This document shows positions 48,935-58,771 of a stretch of 64,000 nt of DNA, in pieces (within the stretch, counting starts at the first letter, position 1; each line of letters begins with the position of its first letter). Below the pieces are notes generated by a model, which saw nothing but the letters and a program-made list of their open reading frames with translations, was not told where the DNA came from and did not search any database. The stretch is from Cryobacterium sp. Y82. GTDB lineage: Bacteria > Actinomycetota > Actinomycetes > Actinomycetales > Microbacteriaceae. The stretch covers positions 1-64,000 of the forward strand of contig NZ_PJJJ01000031.1 in assembly GCF_002929495.1 (NCBI RefSeq), in the 5' to 3' direction. The position numbers and the translations under genes are program-made.

Positions 48935-48946
48935 AGTTCTATCAGC

Positions 48947-50260
48947 CTAGCGGTCGGCCGAAAACCGGGCGGCCACGGCGTCGCCGTGTGCCGGCAGCGC
49001 TTCGGCGCTGGACAACGCCGCAATGTGATCAGCGACTGCTTCGAGGGCCTCGCGGCTGTATCGCACGACCTGCTGTGGTCGAAGGAAGGTGTACGCGCCG
49101 AGTCCCGACGAGAACCGCGCTTGTCCTCCGGTTGGCAACACGTGGTTGGAACCCGCAACGTAGTCTCCGAGGCTCACGGGCGAATAGGGGCCGAGAAAAA
49201 TGGCGCCGGCGTTTTCGATGTCGGCCAGCACAGCATCGGGGTCGCTCGTCTGAATCTCGAGGTGCTCCGGTCCAAAGGCGTTGCTGAACCCTGCGGCGAC
49301 CTGCAGGTTGTCGACGAGCACGATCGCCGACTGGCGACCGTCGAGCGCTGCGGTCACCCGTTGGCTGTGGGTCGTTGATGCCGCCAGCTCGGTGAGGCGC
49401 GCCGCCACCGCGTCGGCGAGTTCGGGCGAATCGGTCACAAGCACGGCGGCTGCGAGTTCATCGTGCTCGGCCTGGCTGACCAGGTCGGCGGCGACGAGCA
49501 GTGGGTCGGCAGCGGCATCCGCTATCACCAGGATGTCGGTGGGGCCGGCCTCGGAGTCGATGCCGGCCTGCCCACGAATGAGCCGCTTGGCGGCGGCGAC
49601 GTAGACGTTGCCGGGGCCGGTGACGATCTGCACGGGCTCGAGACCGATGTCAGCCACCCCATAGGCGAGGGCACCGATCGCGCCGGCGCCGCCCATGGCG
49701 TAGATCTCATCGACACCGAGCAATCCTGCAACGGCGAGGATGGTCGGGTGCACCCGGCCGTCGAAGTGGCTCTGCGCCGGCGAAGCGAGGGCGATCGACC
49801 GCACACCCGATACCTGCGCGGGGACTACGTTCATCACAACGCTTGAGGGGTAGACGGCCTTGCCGCCCGGTACGTAGAGGCCGACCCGGTTCACCGGCTG
49901 CCAGCGCTGGGTGACGGTGGCTCCAGCCTCGATCGTGGTCGTCAGGCGCGGCGGTACCTGCGCGGCACTGGCCAGGCGCACCCGGCGGATGGTCTCGGTA
50001 ATGGCGGTGCGCACGGCCGGGTCGAGTCCGACGACGGCGTCGGCGATATGGCTGACGGGAACCCGAACCTGGCCCGGGCGCACCCGGTCAAGGCGTTCGG
50101 CCTGGTCGAGCAGGGCGACCTCGCCACGCTCGCGCACATCGGCGATGAGCTCGGCTGCAATGTCGGAGGCGACGGCGACGCTCGTGGCGGCGCGCGGTAC
50201 AGCAGCCAGGAGGGAGGCCGGTGTCGGCTCGGTCCCGCGAAGGTCAATAGTCTGAATCAT
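48947..50260 (-). CDS. hisD: Histidinol dehydrogenase
   Basis: Zinc enzyme for the last two oxidations of histidine synthesis. The 437-residue protein has YVPGGKAVYPSSVVMN, TGPGNVYVAAAKRLI, the zinc/catalytic segment SQAEHDE and FGPEHLE with its catalytic Glu/His. ATG 50260 or 50263 gives the normal N-terminus (MIQTIDLRG). Other his genes are not adjacent; hisD upstream of nrdR is seen in several actinobacteria. Confidence 0.96.
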   Translation of the reverse strand: MIQTIDLRGTEPTPASLLAAVPRAATSVAVASDIAAELIADVRERGEVALLDQAERLDRVRPGQVRVPVSHIADAVVGLDPAVRTAITETIRRVRLASAAQVPPRLTTTIEAGATVTQRWQPVNRVGLYVPGGKAVYPSSVVMNVVPAQVSGVRSIALASPAQSHFDGRVHPTILAVAGLLGVDEIYAMGGAGAIGALAYGVADIGLEPVQIVTGPGNVYVAAAKRLIRGQAGIDSEAGPTDILVIADAAADPLLVAADLVSQAEHDELAAAVLVTDSPELADAVAARLTELAASTTHSQRVTAALDGRQSAIVLVDNLQVAAGFSNAFGPEHLEIQTSDPDAVLADIENAGAIFLGPYSPVSLGDYVAGSNHVLPTGGQARFSSGLGAYTFLRPQQVVRYSREALEAVADHIAALSSAEALPAHGDAVAARFSADR

Positions 50261-50341
50261 CATGTCCCAGCCTATCCGGCACGAGGGGTGACCATCAGCG
50301 CACGGGAATAGGCTGGGGGTGAAACAGATTGTTGGTTGAGT

Positions 50342-50893
50342 ATGCAAAACAACGTTAAACCCTCAGTGACTCTGCCAGTCGCCCCCCCGCTCGCCGCCGA
50401 TCCCAATGCCCCCGACGACCTTGCCGCGTTCAAACACGCGTTCCGCCGTCATGCTGCCGGGGTAGCCGCCATCACGACCCTCGCCCCCGACGGAAGCCCG
50501 GTCGGCTTCACCGCCACCTCTCTCGCGTCGTTGTCCGCGGTGCCACCGCTCGCGACGTTCAACATGGCCCGGTCGGCCAGCTCATGGACCGCGATCGCCG
50601 CCGCCGAACGCGTCGTCATTCACATGCTCGGCGCGCACAACCGAGGCGTCGCCGAGAAACTGGCCGGGCCGCACGGCGATCGCTTCATCGGTGAGCACTG
50701 GCAGCCCGGTCCCTACGGGCTACCGGTGTTGGAGGGCGTGACCAGCTGGATGGTCGGTCGCATTGTGGAACGGGTGTCGGTGCACAACAATGCCGTCGTA
50801 GTCGTACAGATCGAGGGTGGCGGCATGGGCCCAGACGATGAGGCCCTGCTCTACCACGAGCGCTCCTACCGGGTTCCGGGCGCGGCTGTCTAG
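50342..50893 (+). CDS. Flavin reductase family protein
   Basis: FMN-binding split-barrel protein of 183 residues: FRRHAAGVAAITTLAPDG, VGFTATSLASLSAVPPLATF and HMLGAHN are the usual flavin reductase-like signatures. Likely supplies reduced flavin to a monooxygenase or acts as a stand-alone reductase; no partner oxygenase lies near. ATG 50342 is chosen; a TTG two codons earlier is possible. Confidence 0.88.
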   Translation: MQNNVKPSVTLPVAPPLAADPNAPDDLAAFKHAFRRHAAGVAAITTLAPDGSPVGFTATSLASLSAVPPLATFNMARSASSWTAIAAAERVVIHMLGAHNRGVAEKLAGPHGDRFIGEHWQPGPYGLPVLEGVTSWMVGRIVERVSVHNNAVVVVQIEGGGMGPDDEALLYHERSYRVPGAAV

Positions 50894-50935
50894 AGCCGTC
50901 TCCCCTCCGTGCAGGTCGTGCCAGAGCCTCTTGGC

Positions 50936-51035
50936 GCGAGGTGGCACCTTTGGCCCCTTGGCAGGTGTTCAAGGGGCCAAAGATGGTACCTCGCATCGAA
51001 CGGCAGCATCCAAGGGGCCGAAGATGGCGCCTCGC
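50936..51035. repeat. Three-copy 25-bp repeat, one copy inverted, in a convergent gap
   Basis: A unit close to CAAGGGGCCAAAGATGG followed by TACCTCGC occurs at 50970-50994 and, with changes, at 51011-51035. Its reverse complement occurs at 50936-50960. Copies 1 and 2 can form a long stem with a loop of about 10 bases. It lies between the convergent flavin reductase and acyltransferase genes and has no T run. Confidence 0.75.
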
Positions 51036-51083
51036 GAACGGTCGGGCGCCTCAGGGGGGTCCGGGCCTGGTCGAGCCGCGCGG

Positions 51084-51869
51084 CTATTTGCGACCGGTGA
51101 GCTTTTCGGCAGTCTTCCGACGACGGCGTTCGGCTTCGACGACCGCCGCCTGCTCCGGGGTCGGCGCGGTCCCGCCGAGATGCGCGGGCTGCCACCACGC
51201 TCCAGCGCCAGGCACCGGGTACTCCGCCTGCACCGCGTCGACGAGGGACTGCAAGGTGTCGTGCAGTCGCACCGTGTCTACCGCAACGTTTCTGTCGGCG
51301 CCAACTGCAGCATCCGTTGCAATCGGCTGGCCGAAGCGGATGCTGACCGGCACGCCGACCCGCTCCCGGAGTGTCGACCGGCGATTCTTGGTCATCAGCC
51401 GATGCCCACCCCACACAGCGACCGGAATGATCGGCACGTTCGCTGCCTGGGCCATGCGCACCGCGCCGGTTTTGAGCTCCCGCACCGTAAATGAGGCATT
51501 CACGCCGCCCTCGGGGAAAACACCGAGCAGTTCGCCGTCACGGAGGGCGTCGACAGCCTGCGCGTAGGCTTCCCCGCCGCTCTCCATGTCGACCGAAATG
51601 TGCTTCATGCCGCGCAGCAGCGGTCCGACCAGTGGCTGGTCGAAGGCGCCCTTCTTGACCATAAAGCGAATGTGGCGATGATTGTGCCGCCAGGTGATCC
51701 ACTCGACCAGAGCGAAGTCGAGGTAGCCGAAATGGGTGATCGCGAGCACCGCGCCGCCGGTGGCCGGCAGATGTTCGAGGCCGGTCACGGTCGGGCGCAC
51801 CCGGAGCAGTCCAAACAGGGCGCGTCCGGCGCCAATGGCGGTCGAATAAATCGGCTCTGGTTTGTGCAT
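51084..51869 (-). CDS. 1-acyl-sn-glycerol-3-phosphate acyltransferase-like protein (PlsC family)
   Basis: Membrane-associated acyltransferase of 261 residues. It has the HX4D catalytic motif in THFGYLDF (Thr where Asn is usual before His), FPEGG and VPIIPVAVWGGHRL. It would acylate lysophosphatidate or a related acceptor. The C-terminal tail is basic (RRRRKTAEKLTGRK). It is 54 bp downstream of dnaE. Confidence 0.9.
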   Translation of the reverse strand: MHKPEPIYSTAIGAGRALFGLLRVRPTVTGLEHLPATGGAVLAITHFGYLDFALVEWITWRHNHRHIRFMVKKGAFDQPLVGPLLRGMKHISVDMESGGEAYAQAVDALRDGELLGVFPEGGVNASFTVRELKTGAVRMAQAANVPIIPVAVWGGHRLMTKNRRSTLRERVGVPVSIRFGQPIATDAAVGADRNVAVDTVRLHDTLQSLVDAVQAEYPVPGAGAWWQPAHLGGTAPTPEQAAVVEAERRRRKTAEKLTGRK

Positions 51870-51923
51870 GTAACCAGCCTAGGCTGGCGAGCTGTCAATC
51901 TTTCGCAGCGCGCGCGCCGGTAA

Positions 51924-54900
51924 TCAGGTCAGACAGTTCGGACCGAGGATACTCTTGAGCTCGCCAAACAGATCCGCGCTCACCTTCACGCGGTGCGGCA
52001 GCTCGAACACCCGCGCCAAATCACCCTTGACCAGTTTTAGTCGCACCTCGGCGTCTCCGGCGTGGCGCTGGAGAATCTCGCCAAGCGCACCGACCGTGTC
52101 CGTGGTCGCGCGGGCCTCCCCCACCGTGATCGAGACCATGCTCTGGTCTGAGCCCTGGCCGAGCTCCGGCTGGAACACGCTGAACGCGTGCAGGTTCATT
52201 CCGTCATCACGCAGGCTGACCCGGCCGCGCACGACGACGACAGAGTCGCTGATCAACTCGGGTGCGAACTCGAGGTAAGCCTTACCCATGAACATCGCGG
52301 TGATCTCACCGCCGAAGTCTTCGACCTGGATCATGCCGTACTGGTTGCCCGACTTCTTGGCAATGCGATGTTGCACGCTCGTGATCAGACCCGCCACGGT
52401 TACCGTGTCACCGTCTTCGGTTGATTCCGAGGCGATCAGGTCGGCAATGGTGGTGCTGGCGTGCTTGGCGAGCGGAATCTCGAGCCCGGCGAGCGGATGG
52501 TCAGACACGTAGAGTCCGAGCATGTCCCGTTCGTAGGCGAGCTTCTCTTTCTTGCTCCACTCGGGGCGGTCAGGCACCTGCTCGGTGTCCTGCGGTTCGT
52601 CGAACAGGCTGTCGAAGTCGAACCCGATATTGCCGTTGCTCTCTTCACGCTTGATCTTGACGGCCGATTCAACGGCCGACTCGTGAATTTCGACCATGCC
52701 GCGCCGGGTGGCGCCCAGCGAATCGAATGCCCCGGCCTTGACCAGCGACTCAACGGTGCGCTTGTTCGCCACCGGCAGCGGCACCTTGCGCAGAAAGTCG
52801 TGGAACGATTCGAACCGTCCCTTTTCTTCGCGAGCGCCGCGAATAGCTTCGACCACGTTAAAGCCGACGTTGCGCACAGCGCCGAGGCCGAATCGGATGT
52901 CCGTACCCACGGCCGCAAAAAACCCGATCGACTCGTTCACGTCGGGCGCTAGCACCTGAATGCCCATGCGGCGGCACTCGTTAAGGTAAAGCGCCAGCTT
53001 GTCGCGGGAGTCGCCGACGCTCGTGAGCAGGGCGGCCATGTACTCCGCCGGGTAGACCGCCTTGAGGTAGGCGGTCCAATAGGAGAGCACCCCGTACGCG
53101 GCGGAGTGCGCCTTATTGAAGGCGTAGTCGGAGAACGGGAGCAGAATGTTCCATACCGTGGTGACGGCATCCATGGAGTAGCCGCGGTCCTGCATGCCCT
53201 TTGAGAAGCCTTCGAACTGCTTGTCCAACTCGGACTTCTTCTTCTTACCCATGGCGCGGCGCAGCAGATCGGCTTCACCGAGCGTGAAGCCGGCGAGCAC
53301 CTGGGCGATCGACATGACCTGCTCCTGATAAACGATCAGGCCGTAGGTGTTGCCGATAACCTCTTTGAGGGGCTCTTCGAGCTCCTTGTGGATAGGGATG
53401 ATCTCCTGCTGCCCGGTCTTACGCAGCGCATAGTTGGTGTGCGAGTTGGCGCCCATGGGGCCCGGGCGGTAGAGGGCGATCACGGCCGAGATGTCTTCGA
53501 AGTTGTCGGGCTTCATGAGCCGCAGAAGCGCTCGCATGGGGCCGCCGTCGAGCTGGAACACGCCGAGGGTGTCTCCGCGCGCCAGCAGTTCGTAGGCGGC
53601 GGGGTCTTCGAGGCCGAGGTCTTCGAGTACGGGCCGGTGGCCGCGGTTCACCGCGATGTTATCGAGGGTGTCGTCGATGATGGTGAGGTTGCGCAGCCCC
53701 AGGAAGTCCATCTTGATCAGCCCGAGGGCTTCGGAAGCCGGGTAGTCGAATTGCGTGACGATCTGGCCATCCGCTTCACGCTTCATGATCGGAATAATGT
53801 CGATCAGGGGGTCGCTCGACATGATCACGCCGGCAGCGTGCACGCCCCACTGACGCTTGAGGTTTTCCAGGCCGAGGGCGGTGTCGAAGACCGTGCGTGC
53901 TTCGGGGTCGCTTTCGATCACCGCGCGAAAGTCGGCCGCTTCGCGGTAGCGCGGGTGGTCCTTATCGAACATGCCGGTGAGGGGCACGTCCTTGCCCATG
54001 ATCGCCGGCGGCATGGCTTTGGTGAGTTTGTCACCCATTCCGAAGGGGAAGCCCAGCACACGGGAGGCATCTTTCAGTGCCTGTTTGGCCTTGATCGTGC
54101 CGTAGGTAACGATCTGCGCGACGCGTTCCGCACCGTATTTTTCGGTGACGTATTTGATGACCTCTCCGCGGCGACGCTCGTCGAAGTCGACGTCGAAGTC
54201 GGGCATGGAGACGCGGTCGGGGTTGAGGAACCGCTCGAAGATGAGTCCGTGCACGAGCGGGTCGAGGTCGGTGATGCCCATGGCGTAAGCGACCATGGAG
54301 CCGGCGCCCGAGCCACGGCCAGGGCCCACGCGGATGCCCTGCTGCTTGGACCACATAATGAAGTCGGCGACGACGAGAAAATAGCCCGGAAACCCCATCT
54401 GCACGATGATGCCGACTTCGTAGTCGGCGCGCTTCCGCACGTCGTCCGGAATGCCTTTCGGGTAGCGTTTGGCCAGCCCGATCTCGTTCTCCTTGATGAA
54501 CCAGCTTTCCTCGTTCTCGCCCTCCGGGCAGGGAAAGCGGGGCATGTAGTTGGCTTTGGTGTTAAATTCCACCTCACACCGCTCGGCGATGAGCAGTGTG
54601 TTGTCGCAGGCTTCCGGGTGGTCGCGAAACAGGTGGCGCATCTGCGCGGCCGTTTTGAGATAGAACTCACTGGAGTCGAACTTGAACCGATTGGGGTCGT
54701 CGAGGGTGGACGCCGACTGTACGCAGAGCAGAGCGGCGTGGGCGGTGGCGTCGTGGGCGTGCGTGTAGTGCAGGTCATTGCTGGCCAGCAGGGGCAGATC
54801 AAGCTCTTTGGCGAGCTTGAGCAGGTCAGTCATGGTGCGGCGCTCGATATCGATGCCGTGATCCATGATTTCGCAGAAAAAGTTCTCCTTGCCGAAGATG

Positions 54901-55454
54901 TCCTGAAAATCTCCGGCAGCCTTCTTGGCTTCCTCATACTGGCCGAGCCGAAGACGGGTCTGTACTTCCCCACCGACGCAGCCGGTCGTGCCAATCAGAC
55001 CCGTCGAATACTGGCTGAGCAGCTCGCGGTCCATGCGCGGTTTGAAGTAGTAACCCTCGAGGCTCGCCTTCGAGGACAGCCGGAACAGGTTGTGCATGCC
55101 CGCAGTGTTCTCGGAGAGCAGCGTCATGTGGGTGTATGAGCCGGCGCCACCGACGTCATCCCGGTTTTGACCGCTCGTGCCCCAGCGCACCCTGGTCTTG
55201 TCGCGGCGATCGGTGCCGGGGGTGATGTACGCCTCGGTGCCGATGATCGGCTTGATGCCGGCGTCGGTCGCGCTTTTCCAGAAATCAAAGGCACCGAACA
55301 CGTTGCCGTGGTCGGTGATGGCCACCGCCGGCATACCCTGCTCCACGGCGGCTTTGATCAGGGGTTTCACCCGGGCCGCTCCGTCGAGCATGGAATATTC
55401 GCTGTGCACGTGCAGGTGCACGAACGAATCGGTGGCGGTTTCCGGGTTACTCAC
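51924..55454 (-). CDS. dnaE: DNA polymerase III alpha subunit
   Basis: Replicative polymerase of 1176 residues. The PHP domain begins with HLHVHSEYSMLDG, the catalytic aspartates are in MPDFDVDFDERRR, and helix-hairpin-helix, OB-fold (VAGLITSVQHRIAKKSGNQY) and C-terminal regions follow. Length and layout are those of DnaE1, not the shorter error-prone DnaE2. rluD and lspA precede it on the same strand. Confidence 0.98.
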   Translation of the reverse strand: MSNPETATDSFVHLHVHSEYSMLDGAARVKPLIKAAVEQGMPAVAITDHGNVFGAFDFWKSATDAGIKPIIGTEAYITPGTDRRDKTRVRWGTSGQNRDDVGGAGSYTHMTLLSENTAGMHNLFRLSSKASLEGYYFKPRMDRELLSQYSTGLIGTTGCVGGEVQTRLRLGQYEEAKKAAGDFQDIFGKENFFCEIMDHGIDIERRTMTDLLKLAKELDLPLLASNDLHYTHAHDATAHAALLCVQSASTLDDPNRFKFDSSEFYLKTAAQMRHLFRDHPEACDNTLLIAERCEVEFNTKANYMPRFPCPEGENEESWFIKENEIGLAKRYPKGIPDDVRKRADYEVGIIVQMGFPGYFLVVADFIMWSKQQGIRVGPGRGSGAGSMVAYAMGITDLDPLVHGLIFERFLNPDRVSMPDFDVDFDERRRGEVIKYVTEKYGAERVAQIVTYGTIKAKQALKDASRVLGFPFGMGDKLTKAMPPAIMGKDVPLTGMFDKDHPRYREAADFRAVIESDPEARTVFDTALGLENLKRQWGVHAAGVIMSSDPLIDIIPIMKREADGQIVTQFDYPASEALGLIKMDFLGLRNLTIIDDTLDNIAVNRGHRPVLEDLGLEDPAAYELLARGDTLGVFQLDGGPMRALLRLMKPDNFEDISAVIALYRPGPMGANSHTNYALRKTGQQEIIPIHKELEEPLKEVIGNTYGLIVYQEQVMSIAQVLAGFTLGEADLLRRAMGKKKKSELDKQFEGFSKGMQDRGYSMDAVTTVWNILLPFSDYAFNKAHSAAYGVLSYWTAYLKAVYPAEYMAALLTSVGDSRDKLALYLNECRRMGIQVLAPDVNESIGFFAAVGTDIRFGLGAVRNVGFNVVEAIRGAREEKGRFESFHDFLRKVPLPVANKRTVESLVKAGAFDSLGATRRGMVEIHESAVESAVKIKREESNGNIGFDFDSLFDEPQDTEQVPDRPEWSKKEKLAYERDMLGLYVSDHPLAGLEIPLAKHASTTIADLIASESTEDGDTVTVAGLITSVQHRIAKKSGNQYGMIQVEDFGGEITAMFMGKAYLEFAPELISDSVVVVRGRVSLRDDGMNLHAFSVFQPELGQGSDQSMVSITVGEARATTDTVGALGEILQRHAGDAEVRLKLVKGDLARVFELPHRVKVSADLFGELKSILGPNCLT

Positions 55455-55502
55455 AATGACTCCGACGAGTTGATGAAACGGTTATAAAAGAGCCGGCCGC
55501 GA

Positions 55503-56453
55503 TCAGTCTCCGCGCAGCACCGCAAGGGCGTGGATGAGATCGGCCGGGTAATCGGCGTTGTAGGTGACCCACTCGTGACTGTCCGGGTGAGTAAAAGCCA
55601 GTTGCTTGGCGTGCAGCCACTGGCGTTTAAGTCCGAGCCGCGCGGTGATCGATGAATCGGCGCCGTACATGGCGTCGCCAACACACGGATGCCGCTGGGC
55701 GCTCATGTGCACGCGGATCTGGTGGGTACGCCCTGTCTCCAGGTGCACCTCGAGCAGCGAGGCCGACGGGAAGGCTTCGAGGGTCTCGTAGTGGGTGATC
55801 GAGTGCTTACCGTCGGCCCGTACCGCGAACTTCCAGTCCGACCGCGGGTGGCGACCGATGGGCGCGTCGATGGTGCCGGCGAGCGGGTCGGGGTGGCCCT
55901 GCACGACCGTGTGGTAGATCTTCTCCACCTCGCGGTCGTGGAACGCTTTTTTAAGCGCGACGTAGGCTGTCTCCGACTTGGCAACGACCATGAGCCCGCT
56001 GGTACCAACGTCGAGGCGGTGCACGATGCCCGCCCGTTCAGCAGCGCCGGACGTCGCGATGCGATACCCCGCCGCCGCCAGGGCGCCCGGAACGGTTGGA
56101 CCGGTCCAGCCAACGCTTGGATGGGCGGCGACGCCGGCCGGCTTATTGATGACGACGATGCTCTCATCGTCGTGCACTACCGTGAGATCGGGAACAGCGA
56201 TGGGGATGATGCGCACCGGCTGCTTGGGCTGCCAGGTGACTTCGATCCAACTGCCCGCCCGCAGGCGATCCGATTTACCGACGACGGTGCCGTCAAGCAC
56301 GACGCCGCCTGCCTCGGACACCTCGGCGGCGAAGCTGCGGGAGAACCCGAACAGCTTGGCCAGACCGGCGTCAACGCGCACGCCTTCCAACCCGTCCGGG
56401 AGGGGCAGCGATCGCCGCTCCGGAGGACTGGACAGCTCCGGGGAACCGATCAC
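55503..56453 (-). CDS. rluD: RluA-family 23S rRNA pseudouridine synthase
   Basis: Pseudouridine synthase of 316 residues: an S4 RNA-binding domain at the N-terminus ([20 protein letters not shown]) and the catalytic HRLDVGTSG, with the active Asp. The gene is coupled to lspA (4 bp overlap), the common lspA-rluD pair. Assignment as RluD rather than RluA/RluC rests on the S4 domain and context. Confidence 0.92.
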   Translation of the reverse strand: MIGSPELSSPPERRSLPLPDGLEGVRVDAGLAKLFGFSRSFAAEVSEAGGVVLDGTVVGKSDRLRAGSWIEVTWQPKQPVRIIPIAVPDLTVVHDDESIVVINKPAGVAAHPSVGWTGPTVPGALAAAGYRIATSGAAERAGIVHRLDVGTSGLMVVAKSETAYVALKKAFHDREVEKIYHTVVQGHPDPLAGTIDAPIGRHPRSDWKFAVRADGKHSITHYETLEAFPSASLLEVHLETGRTHQIRVHMSAQRHPCVGDAMYGADSSITARLGLKRQWLHAKQLAFTHPDSHEWVTYNADYPADLIHALAVLRGD

Positions 56454-57100
56454 GGCCGGGCCTCGGCCCCGGGGGTTGGACGGTCACTGGTCGATGAATC
56501 GGGAGTAACGGAGTCGCTGGTAGAGGAATCGGGAGTCACAGCATCCGCTTGTTTCAGTGTTGGGGTGGTGGTGGTCTTGCTTTCGGCCAGGACCTTACGT
56601 CCGTCGAGGCCGATGCCGCGGATGGTCAAAATCATGAAGATGACCATGCTGCTCACGATGCCCATGTCGGCGACGTTGTAGATCGCCGGCATCAGCCAGG
56701 GTGTGGAAATGAAATCGACGACGTGCCCGACCCCGAAGCCGGGTTCGCGCAGCAGCCGGTCGGTCAGGTTGCCGAGCACTCCGCCGAGCAGAAGCCCGAA
56801 GACGAGCCCCCAGGCGAATGAGTGGATTCGGCGGGCGAACCACAGGATGAATACCACAACGGCGGCAGCGATGATGGAGAAGATCCAGGTGGACCCGCTC
56901 GCGAGGGAGAACGCCGCCCCCGGGTTCCGAACGAAGTGCAATTGCAGCAGATCGTTTAGAACCCGGATCACGGAACCCTCGGGCATCGAGGCCACGACGA
57001 GGTACTTACTGAATTGATCGAGCGCGTAAACGCCCAGCGCGACGAGGGCTAGAACGATAAGCGCTCGCGAACGCTTCTTCGTTCCGGCGCTAGGCTCCAA
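56450..57100 (-). CDS. lspA: Lipoprotein signal peptidase II
   Basis: Aspartic protease of the inner membrane that cleaves prolipoprotein signal peptides. The 216-residue protein has four hydrophobic helices, with catalytic aspartates in GNLTDR and YNVADMGI. The start is TTG 57100, inside the end of divIVA (11 bp overlap). A C-terminal soluble tail of about 45 residues includes the direct repeat VTPDSSTSD twice. Confidence 0.94.
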   Translation of the reverse strand: MEPSAGTKKRSRALIVLALVALGVYALDQFSKYLVVASMPEGSVIRVLNDLLQLHFVRNPGAAFSLASGSTWIFSIIAAAVVVFILWFARRIHSFAWGLVFGLLLGGVLGNLTDRLLREPGFGVGHVVDFISTPWLMPAIYNVADMGIVSSMVIFMILTIRGIGLDGRKVLAESKTTTTPTLKQADAVTPDSSTSDSVTPDSSTSDRPTPGAEARP

Positions 57101-57743
57101 AGCCCTGGAAGCTGGGCTTCGGCGCGTTGCCGGCGTCAGCCGCAGAGCCGACCGAGCTCGCGTCGAGGTCGTGCAGCTGACCCTCGATGTAGCTCTTGAG
57201 CTTCAGACGGTATTCGCGCTCGAACGTGCGCAGCTCGTCGATCTTGCCTTCGAGCGTCGAACGCTCCTGATCGAGCTTCTGCAGCTGAACGCGCTGCTGG
57301 GTCTCGGCCTCGGCGATGACGCGTGCCGCGGTGGCGTGGCCTTCAGCGATTAGGGCATCGCGCTTCTCAGCACCTTCCTTGACGTGCTCTTCGTGTAGGC
57401 GGCGAGCCAACTGCAGCAGATTGGTCGTGCCGGCCGTCTCGTCGATCGGCGTCGCGGCGACAGCGGCAACCGGAGCGGCTGCGGGTTCGACGACAACTTG
57501 TTCGACGACAGCGGGTTCGACGACAGCGGGTTCGGACGACACGGTAGGCACTGGAGCCGACTCGGCTGCGGAAGCAGCACCGGAGCCGACCTGGCTGCGC
57601 AGTTCCTCGTTTTCCTTGGTCAGGCGACGCAGTTCGACAACGACCTCATCGAGGAAGTCATCGACTTCGTCCTGGTCGTATCCCTCACGAAACTTGGTCG
57701 ACTGAAACCTTTTGTTGACTACATCTTCCGGAGTTAGCGCCAT
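57090..57743 (-). CDS. divIVA: DivIVA-domain protein (Wag31-type polar growth scaffold)
   Basis: Coiled-coil scaffold that marks poles and septa. The 217-residue protein has the DivIVA N-terminus (MALTPEDVVNKRFQSTKFRE, GYDQDEVDDFLDEVV) and a coiled coil, a variable Pro/Ala/Val-rich linker (about 70-110, with AVVEPAVVEQVVVEP), then a second long coiled coil. This is the layout of actinobacterial Wag31. It ends inside the lspA start. Confidence 0.95.
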   Translation of the reverse strand: MALTPEDVVNKRFQSTKFREGYDQDEVDDFLDEVVVELRRLTKENEELRSQVGSGAASAAESAPVPTVSSEPAVVEPAVVEQVVVEPAAAPVAAVAATPIDETAGTTNLLQLARRLHEEHVKEGAEKRDALIAEGHATAARVIAEAETQQRVQLQKLDQERSTLEGKIDELRTFEREYRLKLKSYIEGQLHDLDASSVGSAADAGNAPKPSFQGFGA

Positions 57744-57891
57744 GGCTTTCCACCCTCAAAACTTGTATTTATTGTGAACATTTGACTGACTCGAGGCGAT
57801 GAGTGCCTCAAGTGTTGGCTTGACTACGGGCTACCGACGAGCGAGTACAGGCTCGGGGCGAACCAGTCATCCGACAAGGATACATGCCTCC

Positions 57892-58194
57892 CTAGGCCCG
57901 TTGTATTATTCCTGCCACGGTCATGCCGACGATGCAGCAAAGCATCGTCAGCGTGAAGCCGAAATCCAGCGCGATTGGCCCGATGCGAAGTGGGGGGACC
58001 AAGCGACGGAAGAAGCGTACCGGCGGGTCCGTCAGCGTGTAGACGAGTTCGATCAGAACAAGCAGGAATCCCTGAGGACGCCAGGCCCGATTAACACCGC
58101 GCACGAGGTCGATGATGAATCGACCCCAGAGTACGAGGAAGTACATGAAGAAGAGGAAATAGAGAAGATTCCCCAGAATTGATAAACCAGCCAC
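57892..58194 (-). CDS. YggT family membrane protein
   Basis: The 100-residue protein has two hydrophobic segments (about 8-28 and 70-95) flanking a basic loop with WRPQGFLLVLIELVYTLTDPPVRFFRRLVP, a typical YggT feature shown here only in part. YggT is widespread next to sepF; its role is unclear, with links to osmotic tolerance and division. Start GTG 58194, 8 bp after sepF. Confidence 0.92.
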   Translation of the reverse strand: MAGLSILGNLLYFLFFMYFLVLWGRFIIDLVRGVNRAWRPQGFLLVLIELVYTLTDPPVRFFRRLVPPLRIGPIALDFGFTLTMLCCIVGMTVAGIIQRA

Positions 58195-58202
58195 GCTGAA
58201 GT

Positions 58203-58736
58203 CTAGCCTTGCGCGAAGAAGGAGCTGTCCTCAGCGCCCTCTTCGGTGGTGCTGTCGCCGGAGACGACGACGTGGGACGGCGAGAGCAAGAAGACCTTGG
58301 CCGTGACGCGCTCGATCTTGCCATAGAGGCCCTGCGACAGGCCGCTGGCGAAGTCGATGAGGCGGCGAGCGTCACCATCGCTCATCTGTGACAGGTTGAT
58401 GATGACGGGAATGCCTTCACGGAAGGATTCAGCGATGACCTGGGCGTCTTTGTAGGCGCGCGGGTGAACCGTGAGAATTTCATTCATTTCAGACGCAGCC
58501 ACATTCTGGGGGGTCGAAGTTTTGCGCAGGGGGGTGACCGGTGCACGACCGGCAGAGTTCTGGCTCGCGTTGGAGGGTGCGCCGTTGCCGTGCGGCGCGT
58601 TGTCGTGACCGCGGGATGGAACGGCGCTCACGTGGTTGGAAGCGGCAGCACTCTGGGCGCTGGCGGGCGCCTGGTACTCCAGCTCTTCGTCTGCCAGACC
58701 CAGGTAGACCATGGTTTTCTTGAGCGGGTTGGACAT
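58203..58736 (-). CDS. sepF: Cell division protein SepF
   Basis: FtsZ membrane anchor of 177 residues. The N-terminus begins [18 protein letters not shown], an amphipathic region likely to bind membrane, followed by a Ser/Ala/Asn-rich linker (about 25-75) and the SepF core (about 85-170, [39 protein letters not shown]). In Actinobacteria it takes the place of FtsA/ZipA. It lies in the usual position downstream of ftsZ and yggS. Confidence 0.96.
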   Translation of the reverse strand: MSNPLKKTMVYLGLADEELEYQAPASAQSAAASNHVSAVPSRGHDNAPHGNGAPSNASQNSAGRAPVTPLRKTSTPQNVAASEMNEILTVHPRAYKDAQVIAESFREGIPVIINLSQMSDGDARRLIDFASGLSQGLYGKIERVTAKVFLLSPSHVVVSGDSTTEEGAEDSSFFAQG

Positions 58737-58771
58737 GTCGACCTCCGTGTTGGTTTGCTACTTCGAGATTA

